Positions 26,546 through 36,915 are shown, numbered from the stretch's first letter. The stretch: DNA of 64,000 nt from Variovorax paradoxus EPS (GCF_000184745.1 NC_014931.1:2604001-2668000), one strand, 5' to 3'. Numbers and translations: made by a program. Notes: generated by a model not told the origin, from the sequence alone.

Positions 26546-26614
26546 AAAACCGTTCACGCTGAGCTTGTCGAAGCGCTGCGCAAGGCTTCGACAAGCTCAG
26601 CCCGAACGGTTTTT
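26546..26614. repeat. REP-like long hairpin, also a probable bidirectional terminator
   Basis: Two 29-base arms, each holding the core GCTGAGCTTGTCGAAGC or its complement, flank a 10-base loop with only two mismatches. The core is the widespread proteobacterial REP-type palindrome. The element ends in a T5 run on the plus strand and an equivalent run on the minus strand, and separates the convergent tssF and tetR genes, so it can end transcription from both sides. Confidence 0.8.
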
Positions 26615-26646
26615 GTGGATCGATGGTCCGTTCGAGTGAGGACTGG

Positions 26647-27228
26647 TCAGCGTTTCTTGACAGGCCCCAGCGCCTGCTCGACCAGCCAGCGCATGGCGGC
26701 GCGGACTTCCTTGGCGTCGGCGCCCGCATCGATCTCCAGCGCCGCGCGGTCGAAGGCGGCCGACAGCAACTGCGACAGCGCATCGACCGAGACCTCGCGG
26801 CGTCCCATGCCGGCGCGTTTCAGGCCTTCGCGCAGCGACTGCGCCGCGTTGGCATCGTCTATCGCCATGGCTTCGGCCATGCCCAGCACCGCAGGGCCAT
26901 CGACCAGCAAGAGCCGCGTGCGGCCCGGCACGGTCATGGCGTCCAGGTAAGCCTCGCTGCCCTGGAGCAGCGCCTCGCGCGGCCCCAGTTGCTCGGGGGC
27001 GGCGGCTTCGATGTCGGCCGCGACCGCCATCGCCTCGCGCGCCAGCACCTGCCGGAACAGGTCGCGCTTGTCCGCGAAGTGGTGGTACAGCGCGCCGCGC
27101 GTGATGCCCGCGGCCGATGCGATTTCAGGGGTGGAGGTGTCGCCGTAGCCCTTGCTGACGAAGAGCGCGCGGGCGGCTTCGATCAGTGCGAGCTGGGTGC
27201 TTTCGGTGCGTTCGCGGTTGGTAGCCAT
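26647..27228 (-). CDS. TetR family transcriptional regulator
   Basis: 193 residues. The HTH is at 20-62: [20 protein letters not shown], then [20 protein letters not shown], which is a textbook TetR recognition helix. The C-terminal half is the all-helical ligand and dimer domain, with no recognisable ligand signature. It is divergent from a VOC gene, with two related TACAG/CTGTA palindromes between the start codons, so it most likely represses itself and that neighbour. Confidence 0.92.
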   Translation of the reverse strand: MATNRERTESTQLALIEAARALFVSKGYGDTSTPEIASAAGITRGALYHHFADKRDLFRQVLAREAMAVAADIEAAAPEQLGPREALLQGSEAYLDAMTVPGRTRLLLVDGPAVLGMAEAMAIDDANAAQSLREGLKRAGMGRREVSVDALSQLLSAAFDRAALEIDAGADAKEVRAAMRWLVEQALGPVKKR

Positions 27229-27243
27229 GGCGGGTAATTTACA

Positions 27244-27288
27244 TGCAGGCTGTCTGTAGGTTAGTATTTAACGTACGTACAGTCTGTA
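27244..27288. promoter_or_regulatory. Two palindromic sites in the tetR-VOC divergent region
   Basis: TGCAG-N5-CTGTA (27244-27258, one mismatch in the arms) and TACAG-T-CTGTA (27278-27288, perfect) flank an AT-rich segment holding the expected overlapping promoters. Position between tetR and its divergent neighbour suggests operator function. Confidence 0.6.
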
Positions 27289-27311
27289 TGTTTTATGAAA
27301 GGACCTGTCCC

Positions 27312-27749
27312 ATGCTTCCCATGAAAGTCACGAGCTACTACCCCGTCGTCATGACCGGGGACGTGGCCGGCACCGCCGCCTTCTACCAATCGCACTTCGG
27401 TTTCGTGCCGCTCTTCACCAGCGACTGGTATGTGCACCTGCAGCTTGAAGGCGAGCCTTCGGTGAACCTGGCCGTGCTCGACGGCCGCCACGAGACCATT
27501 CCCGAGCCCGCACGCGGCCAGGTGGTGGGCGGGCTGCTGCTGAACTTCGAGGTGGACGACCCCGACGCCGTGCACGACCGGCTGAAGGCGGTAGGCCTGC
27601 CGATCCTCCTGCCGCTGCGCGACGAGGCCTTCGGCCAGCGCCACTTCATCACACGCGACCCGAACGGGGTGCTGATCGACATCATCAAGCCGATCCCGCC
27701 GAGCGGGGAGTTCGCGGCGCAGTACGAGGCGGGCGCCTTGCCTGGCTGA
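27312..27749 (+). CDS. VOC family protein (glyoxalase/bleomycin-resistance superfamily)
   Basis: 145 residues from [17 protein letters not shown], with AAAGGA nine bases upstream; longer starts would lie inside the operator. Paired beta-alpha-beta modules: [19 protein letters not shown] and [19 protein letters not shown], ending [16 protein letters not shown] with the Asp/Glu-type C-terminal ligand position occupied by Asp. Because metal ligands are only partly canonical, it may be a binding rather than catalytic member. Divergent from TetR, which likely controls it in response to a small ligand. Confidence 0.82.
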   Translation: MLPMKVTSYYPVVMTGDVAGTAAFYQSHFGFVPLFTSDWYVHLQLEGEPSVNLAVLDGRHETIPEPARGQVVGGLLLNFEVDDPDAVHDRLKAVGLPILLPLRDEAFGQRHFITRDPNGVLIDIIKPIPPSGEFAAQYEAGALPG

Positions 27750-27764
27750 TCGACCTGACTTCCG

Positions 27765-29663
<1,899 letters not shown>

Positions 29664-29689
29664 GACCTTGCCCTGAAAAGGTGCGTTGG

Positions 29690-30625
29690 CTATTTCTTGC
29701 GCGGTTTCGCGGCGGCCTGTGGCGTTGCCTTTGGTTCCAGCGCGCCGAGCCGCTCGCCCAGGAAGTCGATGAAAGTACGCAGCTTGGGCGCCATGTACTG
29801 CCGGCTGGTGTACACGGCGAAGAGCGTGACGGGCTGGGCTTCGTAGTCCGGCAGCAGCCGCACGAGGCGGCCCTCGGCGAGGTCGTCGTCGATGAGCCAC
29901 AGCGGCATGAACGCGATGCCCATGCCCGCATGCACCGCGTGCAGCGTGAGGGTGGTGTCGTCCGAGCGCATCGCGGGTGTGAGGCGCAGCGGCAGCATCC
30001 GCCCGCCCGGCCCCTTGAGCGCGAGGTTGTCCAGGTTCACGTAGCTCGGCACGATCGCGCCGAGCCGCGACAGGTCGGCGGGCAGCGCGGGGCAGCCGCC
30101 CATGCGCTTCAGGTAATCGGGCGTGCCCGCCAGGTGAAAAGGCACACGGCACAGCGGCCGCGCGATCAACGCGGGCGAGGGCTCCTGCGTGGCGCGCAAC
30201 GCGAGGTCGTAGCCGTCGGCCGCGAGGTCGACCTTGCGGTTCTCCAGGTGCATGTCGACCAGCACTTCCGGAAAGCGCTCGCGGTAGTCGGCGAGCACGC
30301 GCGCGAAACGCGGCGTGGCACACCACACCGGCGCGCTCACCTTGAGCTGGCCGCGCGGCGCCTCGCTCGTCTGGCCGATGGCGGCTTCGGCGGCATCGAG
30401 CAGGTCGAGCGCGCGGCGACTCTGCTCGTACCAGGCGGTGCCGGCTTCGGTCAGGCTCAGGTGGCGGCTGGAGCGGTGCAGGAGCCGCGCGCCGAGCGAC
30501 TTCTCGAGCTGCGCCACATGCTTGCTCGCCATGGGCGGTGACATCGCGAGCCGCCCGGCGGCGGCCGTGAAACTGCCGGCCTCGACGACCTCTCGAAACA
30601 CGCGCAGGCTGGTCATGCGGTCCAT
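29690..30625 (-). CDS. LysR family transcriptional regulator
   Basis: 311 residues from MDRMTSLRVFREVVEAGSF. HTH residues 3-60 (SFTAAAGRLAMSPPMASKHV, then LEKSLGARLLHRSSRHLSLT), followed by a periplasmic-binding-type effector domain of the CrgA subfamily (LKVSAPVWCATPRFARVL, then DLALRATQEPSPALIARPL). C-terminal tail is Lys/Arg/Ala-rich. Divergent from a LigB-type dioxygenase gene with a repeated TTTC-N7-GAAA element between them. An upstream extension of the frame is rejected because it lacks HTH character. Confidence 0.9.
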   Translation of the reverse strand: MDRMTSLRVFREVVEAGSFTAAAGRLAMSPPMASKHVAQLEKSLGARLLHRSSRHLSLTEAGTAWYEQSRRALDLLDAAEAAIGQTSEAPRGQLKVSAPVWCATPRFARVLADYRERFPEVLVDMHLENRKVDLAADGYDLALRATQEPSPALIARPLCRVPFHLAGTPDYLKRMGGCPALPADLSRLGAIVPSYVNLDNLALKGPGGRMLPLRLTPAMRSDDTTLTLHAVHAGMGIAFMPLWLIDDDLAEGRLVRLLPDYEAQPVTLFAVYTSRQYMAPKLRTFIDFLGERLGALEPKATPQAAAKPRKK

Positions 30626-30631
30626 CGATGG

Positions 30632-30687
30632 TTTCCTATGGAGAAATGATTCGATGCATCGTAGCCGGTCGATTTCTTTAAAGGAAA
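30632..30687. promoter_or_regulatory. Twin TTTC-N7-GAAA elements, probable LysR binding sites
   Basis: TTTC-N7-GAAA occurs at 30632-30646 and 30673-30687, 41 bases apart (about four helical turns), in the 100-base gap between the lysR and dioxygenase start codons. Both copies satisfy the T-N11-A rule of LysR sites. Assignment to the adjacent regulator is by position. Confidence 0.6.
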
Positions 30688-30725
30688 TGTCTACAGTCGA
30701 TCCAACGCTTTGAAGGAGCATCGAC

Positions 30726-31568
30726 TTGACCCACGACAACACCACATCGCCCACCTCGCCCACCTCGCGCCTCCCGACGTACTTCATCTCCCACGGCGGC
30801 GGTCCGTGGCCCTGGATGAAGAAGGAGATGGGCGCCACCTACGACCAGCTGGCCGCCTCGCTCGCCGACATGCCGCGCCAGATCGGCCGCACGCCCAAGG
30901 CCATCCTCATGGTGTCGGCGCACTGGGAGGCCCCGGCTTTCACGGTGCAGGGCAACCCGAAGCCGCCGATGATTTACGACTACGGCGGCTTCCCGCCCCA
31001 TACCTATGAAGTCCGCTACGACGCGCCCGGCTCGCCCGAGCTCGCGCAGCGCGTGCAGTCGCTCATCGCTGCGGCCGGCCTGCCGGTGCAGATCGACTCC
31101 GAGCGCGGCTACGACCACGGCATGTTCTCGCCGATGGCCGCGATCTATCCGAAGGCCGATGTGCCGGTGGTGCAGTTGTCGCTGCGCCGCGGGCTCGATC
31201 CGGCGGAGCACCTGGCGCTGGGCCGTGCGCTCGCGCCGCTGCGCGACGAGGACGTGCTGATCGTCGGCAGCGGCTTGAGCTATCACAACCTGCGCAACTT
31301 CGGCCCGCAGGCGCACGGCGTGTCGAAAGCCTTCGACGATTGGCTCGATGCGGCGGTGGTGAAGGGCGCGCCTGCCGAGCGCGCTGGGCATCTGCAGAAC
31401 TGGGAGGCGGCGCCCGCCGCGCGCATGGCGCATCCGCGCGAGGAGCACCTGATTCCGCTGATGGTCGCGGTCGGCGCGGCCGAGGGCGATGCCGGCGAGC
31501 GCGTGTACCACGAGGACGCCTTCATGGGCGGGCTCGTGGTGTCGAGCTACCGCTTCGGCGCGGTCTGA
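30726..31568 (+). CDS. Class III extradiol ring-cleavage dioxygenase (LigB domain, DODA/YgiD type)
   Basis: 280 residues with a TTG start set by AAGGAG seven bases upstream. Metal-binding and catalytic histidines of the family are present: YFISHGGGPW (residue 23), MVSAHWEAP (66), GYDHGMFSP (about 136) and SGLSYHNLRNFG (about 188). Family reaction: Fe(II)-dependent extradiol cleavage of catechols, including 4,5-cleavage of DOPA; some members are zinc enzymes of uncertain substrate. Divergent from a LysR regulator, which suggests substrate-induced expression. No further ring-cleavage genes are next to it. Confidence 0.88.
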   Translation: MTHDNTTSPTSPTSRLPTYFISHGGGPWPWMKKEMGATYDQLAASLADMPRQIGRTPKAILMVSAHWEAPAFTVQGNPKPPMIYDYGGFPPHTYEVRYDAPGSPELAQRVQSLIAAAGLPVQIDSERGYDHGMFSPMAAIYPKADVPVVQLSLRRGLDPAEHLALGRALAPLRDEDVLIVGSGLSYHNLRNFGPQAHGVSKAFDDWLDAAVVKGAPAERAGHLQNWEAAPAARMAHPREEHLIPLMVAVGAAEGDAGERVYHEDAFMGGLVVSSYRFGAV

Positions 31569-31617
31569 GGGAACGCGAGAACTCGCGTCGCCAGGGCGAG
31601 AGGGGTTGCCGGGGAAA

Positions 31618-33099
31618 TCAAGGCCGGGGCTCGTGGCGCACGGCTCCCTCGGCATCGACCAGCCCGACGCGGGTCTGCTTCCCCCAGGTGCCGCGGCCGG
31701 TCAGGAAGGTCCACCAGCCCCACGCGGCGCCGGTGTGCCGCAGGATCTGGAAGGTGAAGGGCTCCACCAGCGCGGCCAGGAAGGCCTGGGCCATGTGGGC
31801 TTCGCCGGGGCGGCCGACCCAGCGCCGGTACAGGTGCACCGACCACAAGTGGAAGGCCAGATCGAGCACGATCTTCGCGCCGATCACTCCCGCCACCGGC
31901 GCGAGCACGCCGAAGTCGCCGCGCACCAGGTACACCAGCAAGAGCCCGAAGGCGGCCAGCCCGTAGAGCGGCTGCAGCGTATCGACGGCTTTGACCGGCA
32001 GCATCAGCGTGCCCAGCCAGCCGTAGCGCCGGTCGCCCACCATCGCGCGGTACCAGTACTGCGTTTGCAAAAAGCCGCCGAACCAGCGGCGGCGCTGCCG
32101 CAGGAACGCCCCTGTGCTGCTTGGCGCGTCGGTGTGGGCCTGCGCGTCGCCGAGCACACGCACCGTCCATGCAAGGCCGTGCGCCTGGGCGTGGCGGTGC
32201 AGCCGGTGGATGAGTTCGTAGTCCTCGACCAGGCAGTCGGTGTCGAAGCCGCCCACCGCGCGCACCGCGTCGAGCCGGAAGCCGGCAAAGGCGCCCGAGA
32301 TCAAGAGCAGCCCGTTGACCCGCATCCACGCATAGCGCGAGAGGAAGTTGCGGATGTACTCGTAGGTCTGGAACCACTGGAAGCAGCGCCCGGCCAGCGT
32401 GCGGCTGCACACGGGCGTGATGACGCCGGTGGCGGCCACCAGGTTCGGCTCGGCGGCGAATGCGCGGCGCACCGCGCCGATGGCTCCCTTGTCGAGCAGC
32501 GTGTCGCCGTCCACGGTGAGCACGGTGTCGGTGTCGATGCACAGCATGGCCGCATTGAGCGCCACCGCCTTGCCGCCATGGGGCAGGCGCAGCCAGTAGA
32601 GGCCCGGGTGCAGGGTGCTCGCCTCGCTCAGCGCGCCCGGCGCGGGCGCCGCGAGGCCGTAGCGTGCGGCGAGCAGATCGGCGGTGGCGTCGGTGGAGCC
32701 GTCGTCCGCGATCACGATGCGATCGGGCCGGTCGTCCTGCCCGAGCAGCGCGGCGAGCGTGACCGGCAGCACCGCGGCCTCGTTGTGCGAGGCGACGATC
32801 ACGCCCAGCGTGGTGCGGCGCGCGTCGCCTCCGGCGGCAGCGGCATCGGCGGGCGGCCGCAGCGACCGCAGGATGGGCAAGGTCTTCCAGCCCACGAACA
32901 GCAGCAGCACGGTGTCGTACAGCACATAGGCCACGCCCACCGACCAGGCCCGCACGTTGCCGATGCGAAACGCCATCGCGAACAGCAGCGCCCAGAGCGC
33001 CAGCACGCCGCCATGGATCAGCCAGCTTCGCAGCGGCGTGGCGGGCGGGGAAAGCCGCGGCGATGCGGCCTCGAAGGCGCGTTGGAGTGAATCGTTCAA
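31618..33099 (-). CDS. Glycosyltransferase family 2, processive membrane type
   Basis: 493 residues. Two N-terminal membrane helices (LIHGGVLALWALLFAMAF and WSVGVAYVLYDTVLLLFVGW), a GT-A domain, then about four C-terminal helices (LYGLAAFGLLLVYLV and beyond). The processive D,D,D,QxxRW signature is complete: IADDGST, TVDGDT, LVEDYEL and RQRRRWFGG. This places it near PgaC/IcaA and hyaluronan or chitin-synthase-like enzymes that extend and export a beta-linked polysaccharide across the inner membrane. The sugar is unknown. No pgaABD partners are adjacent, so it seems to work alone. Confidence 0.88.
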   Translation of the reverse strand: MNDSLQRAFEAASPRLSPPATPLRSWLIHGGVLALWALLFAMAFRIGNVRAWSVGVAYVLYDTVLLLFVGWKTLPILRSLRPPADAAAAGGDARRTTLGVIVASHNEAAVLPVTLAALLGQDDRPDRIVIADDGSTDATADLLAARYGLAAPAPGALSEASTLHPGLYWLRLPHGGKAVALNAAMLCIDTDTVLTVDGDTLLDKGAIGAVRRAFAAEPNLVAATGVITPVCSRTLAGRCFQWFQTYEYIRNFLSRYAWMRVNGLLLISGAFAGFRLDAVRAVGGFDTDCLVEDYELIHRLHRHAQAHGLAWTVRVLGDAQAHTDAPSSTGAFLRQRRRWFGGFLQTQYWYRAMVGDRRYGWLGTLMLPVKAVDTLQPLYGLAAFGLLLVYLVRGDFGVLAPVAGVIGAKIVLDLAFHLWSVHLYRRWVGRPGEAHMAQAFLAALVEPFTFQILRHTGAAWGWWTFLTGRGTWGKQTRVGLVDAEGAVRHEPRP

Positions 33100-33259
33100 G
33101 ACAAAGCCGGGAAAACTGACGAGGCCGAGCGTGGTCGGCGGCGAACCGGATACGCAAGAACCCGACCAGTGGTTTCAAGGAGGCGGGAAGGTCCAGCGCA
33201 ATGCCGGGACAATCGGGCGTGCCGAAGACTGAGTGCGCCCAGCCCCGAAAATTCCCCGC

Positions 33260-33823
33260 ATGCCCAAACAAGAAAACCGCTACACCCGCACCGCCATCGT
33301 GCTGCACTGGGCGATCGCGCTGCTCATGGCGCTGAACATCGCGCTGATCCTGCTGGTGAATTACTACCCCGACGAGTGGGTGCGCCCAGCCATCGACACC
33401 CACAAGTCGACCGGCATCACGGTGCTGGGGCTGGTGATCCTGCGACTCCTGTGGCGTGCGACGCACCGGCCGCCGGCCATGCCCGGCTCCTACGGGCGCA
33501 TCGAACGCTTCGGCGCGCATGCCGCGCACGGCGTGCTCTACCTCTTGATGATCCTGCTGCCGCTGTCGGGCTGGATGCACGATTCGGCCTGGAAAGACGC
33601 GGCCACGCACCCCATGCAACTCTTCGGCCTGTTCGAATGGCCGCGCATCGGATGGATCTCGAGCATCGAGCCGGTACTGAAGGAAACCTGGCACACGGTG
33701 CTGGGCGGCGTGCACACCTGGGCCGGCTACGTGTTCTATGTGCTTTTCGCCCTGCATGTGCTGGGCGCGCTGAAGCACCAGTTCTTCGACGGCGAAGCCG
33801 AACTCCAGCGGATGCTCCCATGA
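33260..33823 (+). CDS. Cytochrome b561 family protein
   Basis: 187 residues with four membrane helices. Haem-ligand histidines fit the bacterial b561 (CybB) pattern: IVLHWAIALLM, DTHKSTGI, ERFGAHAAHGVLYLLM and HTWAGYVFYVLFALHVLGAL. Role: di-haem electron carrier in the inner membrane, reported for E. coli CybB to oxidise ubiquinol and react with superoxide. The stop overlaps the start of the next hydrolase gene by four bases, so the two are translationally coupled, an unusual partnership. Confidence 0.88.
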   Translation: MPKQENRYTRTAIVLHWAIALLMALNIALILLVNYYPDEWVRPAIDTHKSTGITVLGLVILRLLWRATHRPPAMPGSYGRIERFGAHAAHGVLYLLMILLPLSGWMHDSAWKDAATHPMQLFGLFEWPRIGWISSIEPVLKETWHTVLGGVHTWAGYVFYVLFALHVLGALKHQFFDGEAELQRMLP

Positions 33824-34674
33824 CCGATACCCCGAACCCCGCCGAGCGCATTGCGCGCATCGACGCACTTTCCACCCACCACGACCCCGTGCACGAAGGC
33901 GTGCGCGTGCGGTGGCGGCGCTTCGGCACCGACACCACCCAGCCGCCCATCGTGCTGCTGCACGGCGGCCACGGCAGCTGGATGCACTGGCTGCGCAATG
34001 CCGAAGCGCTCTCGGCCGAACGCACGCTGCTCCTGCCCGACATGCCGGGCTTCCACGATTCCGATGCGTTGCCGCGCGTGGCGCCCGGCGAAGACTCGCT
34101 GCTGCCGTTGCTCAAGGCGCTCGGCGGCACGCTCGATGCGCTCGTCGGCGCGGGCACGCCCATCGACCTGGGCGGCTTCTCTTTCGGCGGCCTCACCGCG
34201 GCGCGCTTCGCGGTGCAGCGCGGCGCGGTCCGCAAGCTCGCGCTGCTGGGCAGCGGCGGCCACGGCACGCTGCGCCGCATGACGGCGCAGATGATCAACT
34301 GGCGCGCCGCCCCCGACCGCGAGGCCGAGCGCGCCGCGCTCTTGCACAACCTCGGCGCGCTGATGCTGCACGACACCGCGGCCATCGATCCGCTGGCCTT
34401 CGAGATCCACGACATCTCCTGCCACGGCACGCGCTTTCGCAGCAAGGAGGTGTCGCAAGCCGGCGGCCTTCGCAAGGCGCTCGACACGCTGGGCCTGCCG
34501 ACGCTGCTGCTCTGGGGCGAGTACGACGTCACGGCCGATCCGCGTCCGCTGGTGGCGCAGCTCGCGAGCGAAGGACCGAACCGCGAAGGCGTGGTGATCG
34601 ACGGCGCGGGGCACTGGGTGCAGTACGAGCGCGCCGCCGAGACCAACGCGCGGCTCTTGAAGTTCTTCGGCTGA
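33820..34674 (+). CDS. Alpha/beta hydrolase
   Basis: 284 residues. Oxyanion loop VLLHGGHGSW (about 46), nucleophile elbow GGFSFGG (Ser about 120), acid in WGEYDVT and the catalytic His in GAGHWVQYE near 266, so the triad is complete. Related to the meta-cleavage-product hydrolase group of the superfamily by HGGHGSW and C-terminal GAGHW, but substrate cannot be stated. ATGA overlap with cytochrome b561. Confidence 0.85.
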   Translation: MTDTPNPAERIARIDALSTHHDPVHEGVRVRWRRFGTDTTQPPIVLLHGGHGSWMHWLRNAEALSAERTLLLPDMPGFHDSDALPRVAPGEDSLLPLLKALGGTLDALVGAGTPIDLGGFSFGGLTAARFAVQRGAVRKLALLGSGGHGTLRRMTAQMINWRAAPDREAERAALLHNLGALMLHDTAAIDPLAFEIHDISCHGTRFRSKEVSQAGGLRKALDTLGLPTLLLWGEYDVTADPRPLVAQLASEGPNREGVVIDGAGHWVQYERAAETNARLLKFFG

Positions 34675-34677
34675 ACG

Positions 34678-35634
34678 TCAGAGGTGAAGTTCGCCGGCAT
34701 GCCGGCGCCAGAAGGCAGCATCGGGAAAGGTGCCTCTGCCGGCCGCGGCGTTGTCGGCCATGTGCTCGGCGCGGCTCGTGCCGGGAATCGTGCAGGTCAC
34801 GGCCGGATGGCTCAGCACGAATTTCAGCAGCACCTGCGCCCAGCTCGTGCAGCCGATCTCGCCGGCCCAGGCGGGCAGCGGCTTGTCGCGCAGTCGCCGC
34901 AGCAAACCGCCACCGCCGAAGGGCATGTTGACGATCACCGCCACGCCGCGTTCGGCCGCGAGCGGCAGCAGGCGCTCTTCGGCCTCGCGCGCGTCGAGCG
35001 AATAGTTGATCTGCAGGAAGTCGAGCTTCTCGGCGCGCAGCACGGCCTCGACCTCGTCGTAGGCCGAGGCGGTGTAGTGCGTGATGCCGATGTAGCGCAC
35101 GCGGCCTTGTTCCTTCCAGCCGCGCAGGGTGGCGAGGTGGGTGCGCCAGTCGACGAGGTTGTGTACCTGCATCAGGTCGATCTGTTTGGTGCGCAGCCGC
35201 GCGAACGAATGCTCCATCTGCGCGATGCCGGCCTCGCGGCCCGAGGTCCAGACCTTGGTGGCGAGGAAGGGTTTGGCGCGTGGCTTGGCGGCAGCCAGAA
35301 GTTCGCCGGTCGTTTCCTCGGAGCGGCCGTACATCGGCGAGCTGTCGATCAGCGTGCCGCCGGCCGCGAAGAGCGCCTCGAGCACACCGGGCAGGCGCTT
35401 GTACTCGTCGGTGCCGGGGCGCTGGTCGAAGCCTATCCAGGTGCCGCAGCCGACGACCGGCAGGGCTTCCTTCGTGGAGGGAATGGGGCGGGTGGTCATC
35501 TGCATCGCGGGCCTGCCTGGTTGCTGCTGGGCGAAGGAGGGGAGCGCGGCGCCCGCGCACAGGGCCGCACCCAGGCGAAGCAGTCGGGCGCGCGTGAGCG
35601 CGGGAAGCTGGGGTGCGTTCGTGCGAGGCGTCAC
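34678..35634 (-). CDS. Aldo/keto reductase, probably exported
   Basis: 318 residues from a GTG start; the open frame runs further but through another gene. Residues 15-38 look like a signal peptide (RARLLRLGAALCAGAALPSF ending near FAQQQ), rare for this usually cytoplasmic family. The catalytic tetrad is intact: Asp and Tyr in LIDSSPMYGRSEE, Lys in FLATKVWTSG, His in LMQVHNLVDW, and GTSRAEHMADN near the cofactor-binding end. Reaction: NAD(P)H-dependent reduction of a carbonyl. If exported, cofactor supply would be an issue unless Tat folding is used; an internal start at MQMTTRPIPS would make it cytoplasmic, so the leader deserves caution. Confidence 0.82.
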   Translation of the reverse strand: MTPRTNAPQLPALTRARLLRLGAALCAGAALPSFAQQQPGRPAMQMTTRPIPSTKEALPVVGCGTWIGFDQRPGTDEYKRLPGVLEALFAAGGTLIDSSPMYGRSEETTGELLAAAKPRAKPFLATKVWTSGREAGIAQMEHSFARLRTKQIDLMQVHNLVDWRTHLATLRGWKEQGRVRYIGITHYTASAYDEVEAVLRAEKLDFLQINYSLDAREAEERLLPLAAERGVAVIVNMPFGGGGLLRRLRDKPLPAWAGEIGCTSWAQVLLKFVLSHPAVTCTIPGTSRAEHMADNAAAGRGTFPDAAFWRRHAGELHL

Positions 35635-35675
35635 GAACGAAATTCTGCGCCCGACAGGCGTTGGACCGGAAGCCC

Positions 35676-36812
35676 TCAGCGCAGGTAGCGCCCGTCGGCC
35701 TTGAGCATCGACAGCTCGGAGAAGGTCAGCCCGCGGTGCTCGCCGGGGCGGTACGAAACGGCGATGCCACCGATGTCCAGCGTCTTGAACGACTCCAGGC
35801 CCTTTTGCAGCGACTCGGGCGTCGGGTTCGCGCCCGCGCGCTTCAGGCCCTCGACCATGACCTTGGCCGCGACATAGCCCTCCAGGCTCGCGTAGCCGAA
35901 TTCGTTCACACCGATCTTCTTCATCGCCGCCTGGTACTCGGCGATGACGGGCATCGCGCTGTTCCACGGGTAGGGCACGACCTGCGAGATGACGACGCCG
36001 GCCGCGTCCTTCTTGATGTCCTGGAAGAGCTTCTGGCCGTTGAGGAAAGAGAACGAATAGAAGGCGGTCTCGCCGCCCGCCGCGCGGTACGCCGTGATGA
36101 ACTTGGCCGCCACGTCGTTGGTGGCCGACAGCACCACTGCCTTGGGCTTGAGCTTGACCAGCTCGGCGGCGCGCTCGGCCGCGTCGGAGCCGTCGTTCTT
36201 GATCGCCACGCTGCCCACCATCTTGTCGCCGCGTTCGGCAATGAACTTCTGCGTGCTTTCCATCGCCGAGCGCGCGCCGGGGTTGTCGTTGTGCGCGAAG
36301 GCGATGCGCGAGAGGCCGATGGTGAACAGGTGGTTCACGATGCGGCTGTATTCCTCGTCGAAGCTGATGCGCACCGGAAAGCCGTAGTCGGTGAATTTCA
36401 CGACCGGGCCCGCGCCTGTGTACGCGCCGACCACCGGAATCTTCAGTTCGTTGGCCGCCTTGATCGCACCGACTGCCGACGAGGTGCCAATGGGCATCAG
36501 CACGCCGATGGCGCCGTCCTTGGCGAAGGTCTTGACGTTCTCGGCGCCCTTGGCGGGGTCGTAGGCATCGTCGAGCTGGCGCAGTTCGACCGGCCGGCCG
36601 TTGATGCCGCCGTTCGCGTTCAGCGTGGTGAACATGGCACGGATGCCGACCAGCGGCTCGGTCGAGAGCGACGCGAGCGGGCCGGTCTGCACGAAGGTTT
36701 GGCCGATCAGCAGGGGTTTGCCGGTCTGCGCATGTGCCGAAGCAGACAGTCCGAGAACGAAGGCGGCAAAGGCCGAAGTCAGGAATTGAATCTTTTTGTG
36801 TGTCATGGTCAC
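35676..36812 (-). CDS. ABC transporter substrate-binding protein, branched-chain amino acid (LivK/HAAT) type
   Basis: 378 residues. Signal peptide to residue 29 (SASAHAQ), then a type 1 periplasmic binding fold with GQTFVQTGPLASLSTEPLVG and the Asn-Gly-Gly-Ile-Asn-Gly turn (LNANGGINGRPVELRQLDD) typical of HAAT proteins. Members bind leucine, aromatic acids, amides or urea. No livHMGF genes are nearby, so the transporter lies elsewhere or the protein serves another system. Its promoter region abuts the LexA box of imuA, 103 bases apart between start codons. Confidence 0.87.
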   Translation of the reverse strand: MTMTHKKIQFLTSAFAAFVLGLSASAHAQTGKPLLIGQTFVQTGPLASLSTEPLVGIRAMFTTLNANGGINGRPVELRQLDDAYDPAKGAENVKTFAKDGAIGVLMPIGTSSAVGAIKAANELKIPVVGAYTGAGPVVKFTDYGFPVRISFDEEYSRIVNHLFTIGLSRIAFAHNDNPGARSAMESTQKFIAERGDKMVGSVAIKNDGSDAAERAAELVKLKPKAVVLSATNDVAAKFITAYRAAGGETAFYSFSFLNGQKLFQDIKKDAAGVVISQVVPYPWNSAMPVIAEYQAAMKKIGVNEFGYASLEGYVAAKVMVEGLKRAGANPTPESLQKGLESFKTLDIGGIAVSYRPGEHRGLTFSELSMLKADGRYLR

Positions 36813-36885
36813 AAACTGTTAACAATTAATCTTAAGGGGCGAAGTCCTCCGAGTAAATCGATCTCCGGTTGCGGCTCAGGAAATA

Positions 36886-36901
36886 CTGTATAAAAATACA
36901 G
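36886..36901 (+). promoter_or_regulatory. LexA (SOS) box of imuA-imuB-dnaE2
   Basis: CTGT-N8-ACAG with the A/T-only centre ATAAAAAT, a perfect match to the LexA consensus, extended by one base on each side. It ends 14 bases before the imuA ATG and contains a TATAAA -10-like hexamer, so LexA binding would block the promoter. Known: imuABC cassettes are LexA-controlled in most bacteria that carry them. Confidence 0.93.
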
Positions 36902-36915
36902 TTAAAACTCCGATC

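Noticed and set aside
24284..26557. 757-residue minus-strand frame opposite tssE/tssF
   Set aside because: Low-complexity Arg/His composition; tssF on the plus strand is full length with family motifs.
27244..27288. LexA box in the tetR-VOC gap (CTGT and ACAG strings)
   Set aside because: CTGT and ACAG are not in CTGT-N8-ACAG arrangement; the symmetry fits TACAG/CTGTA TetR-type sites instead.
31547..33868. 773-residue minus-strand frame overlapping the glycosyltransferase in another register
   Set aside because: The GT2 motifs all belong to the other minus-strand frame (31618-33099).
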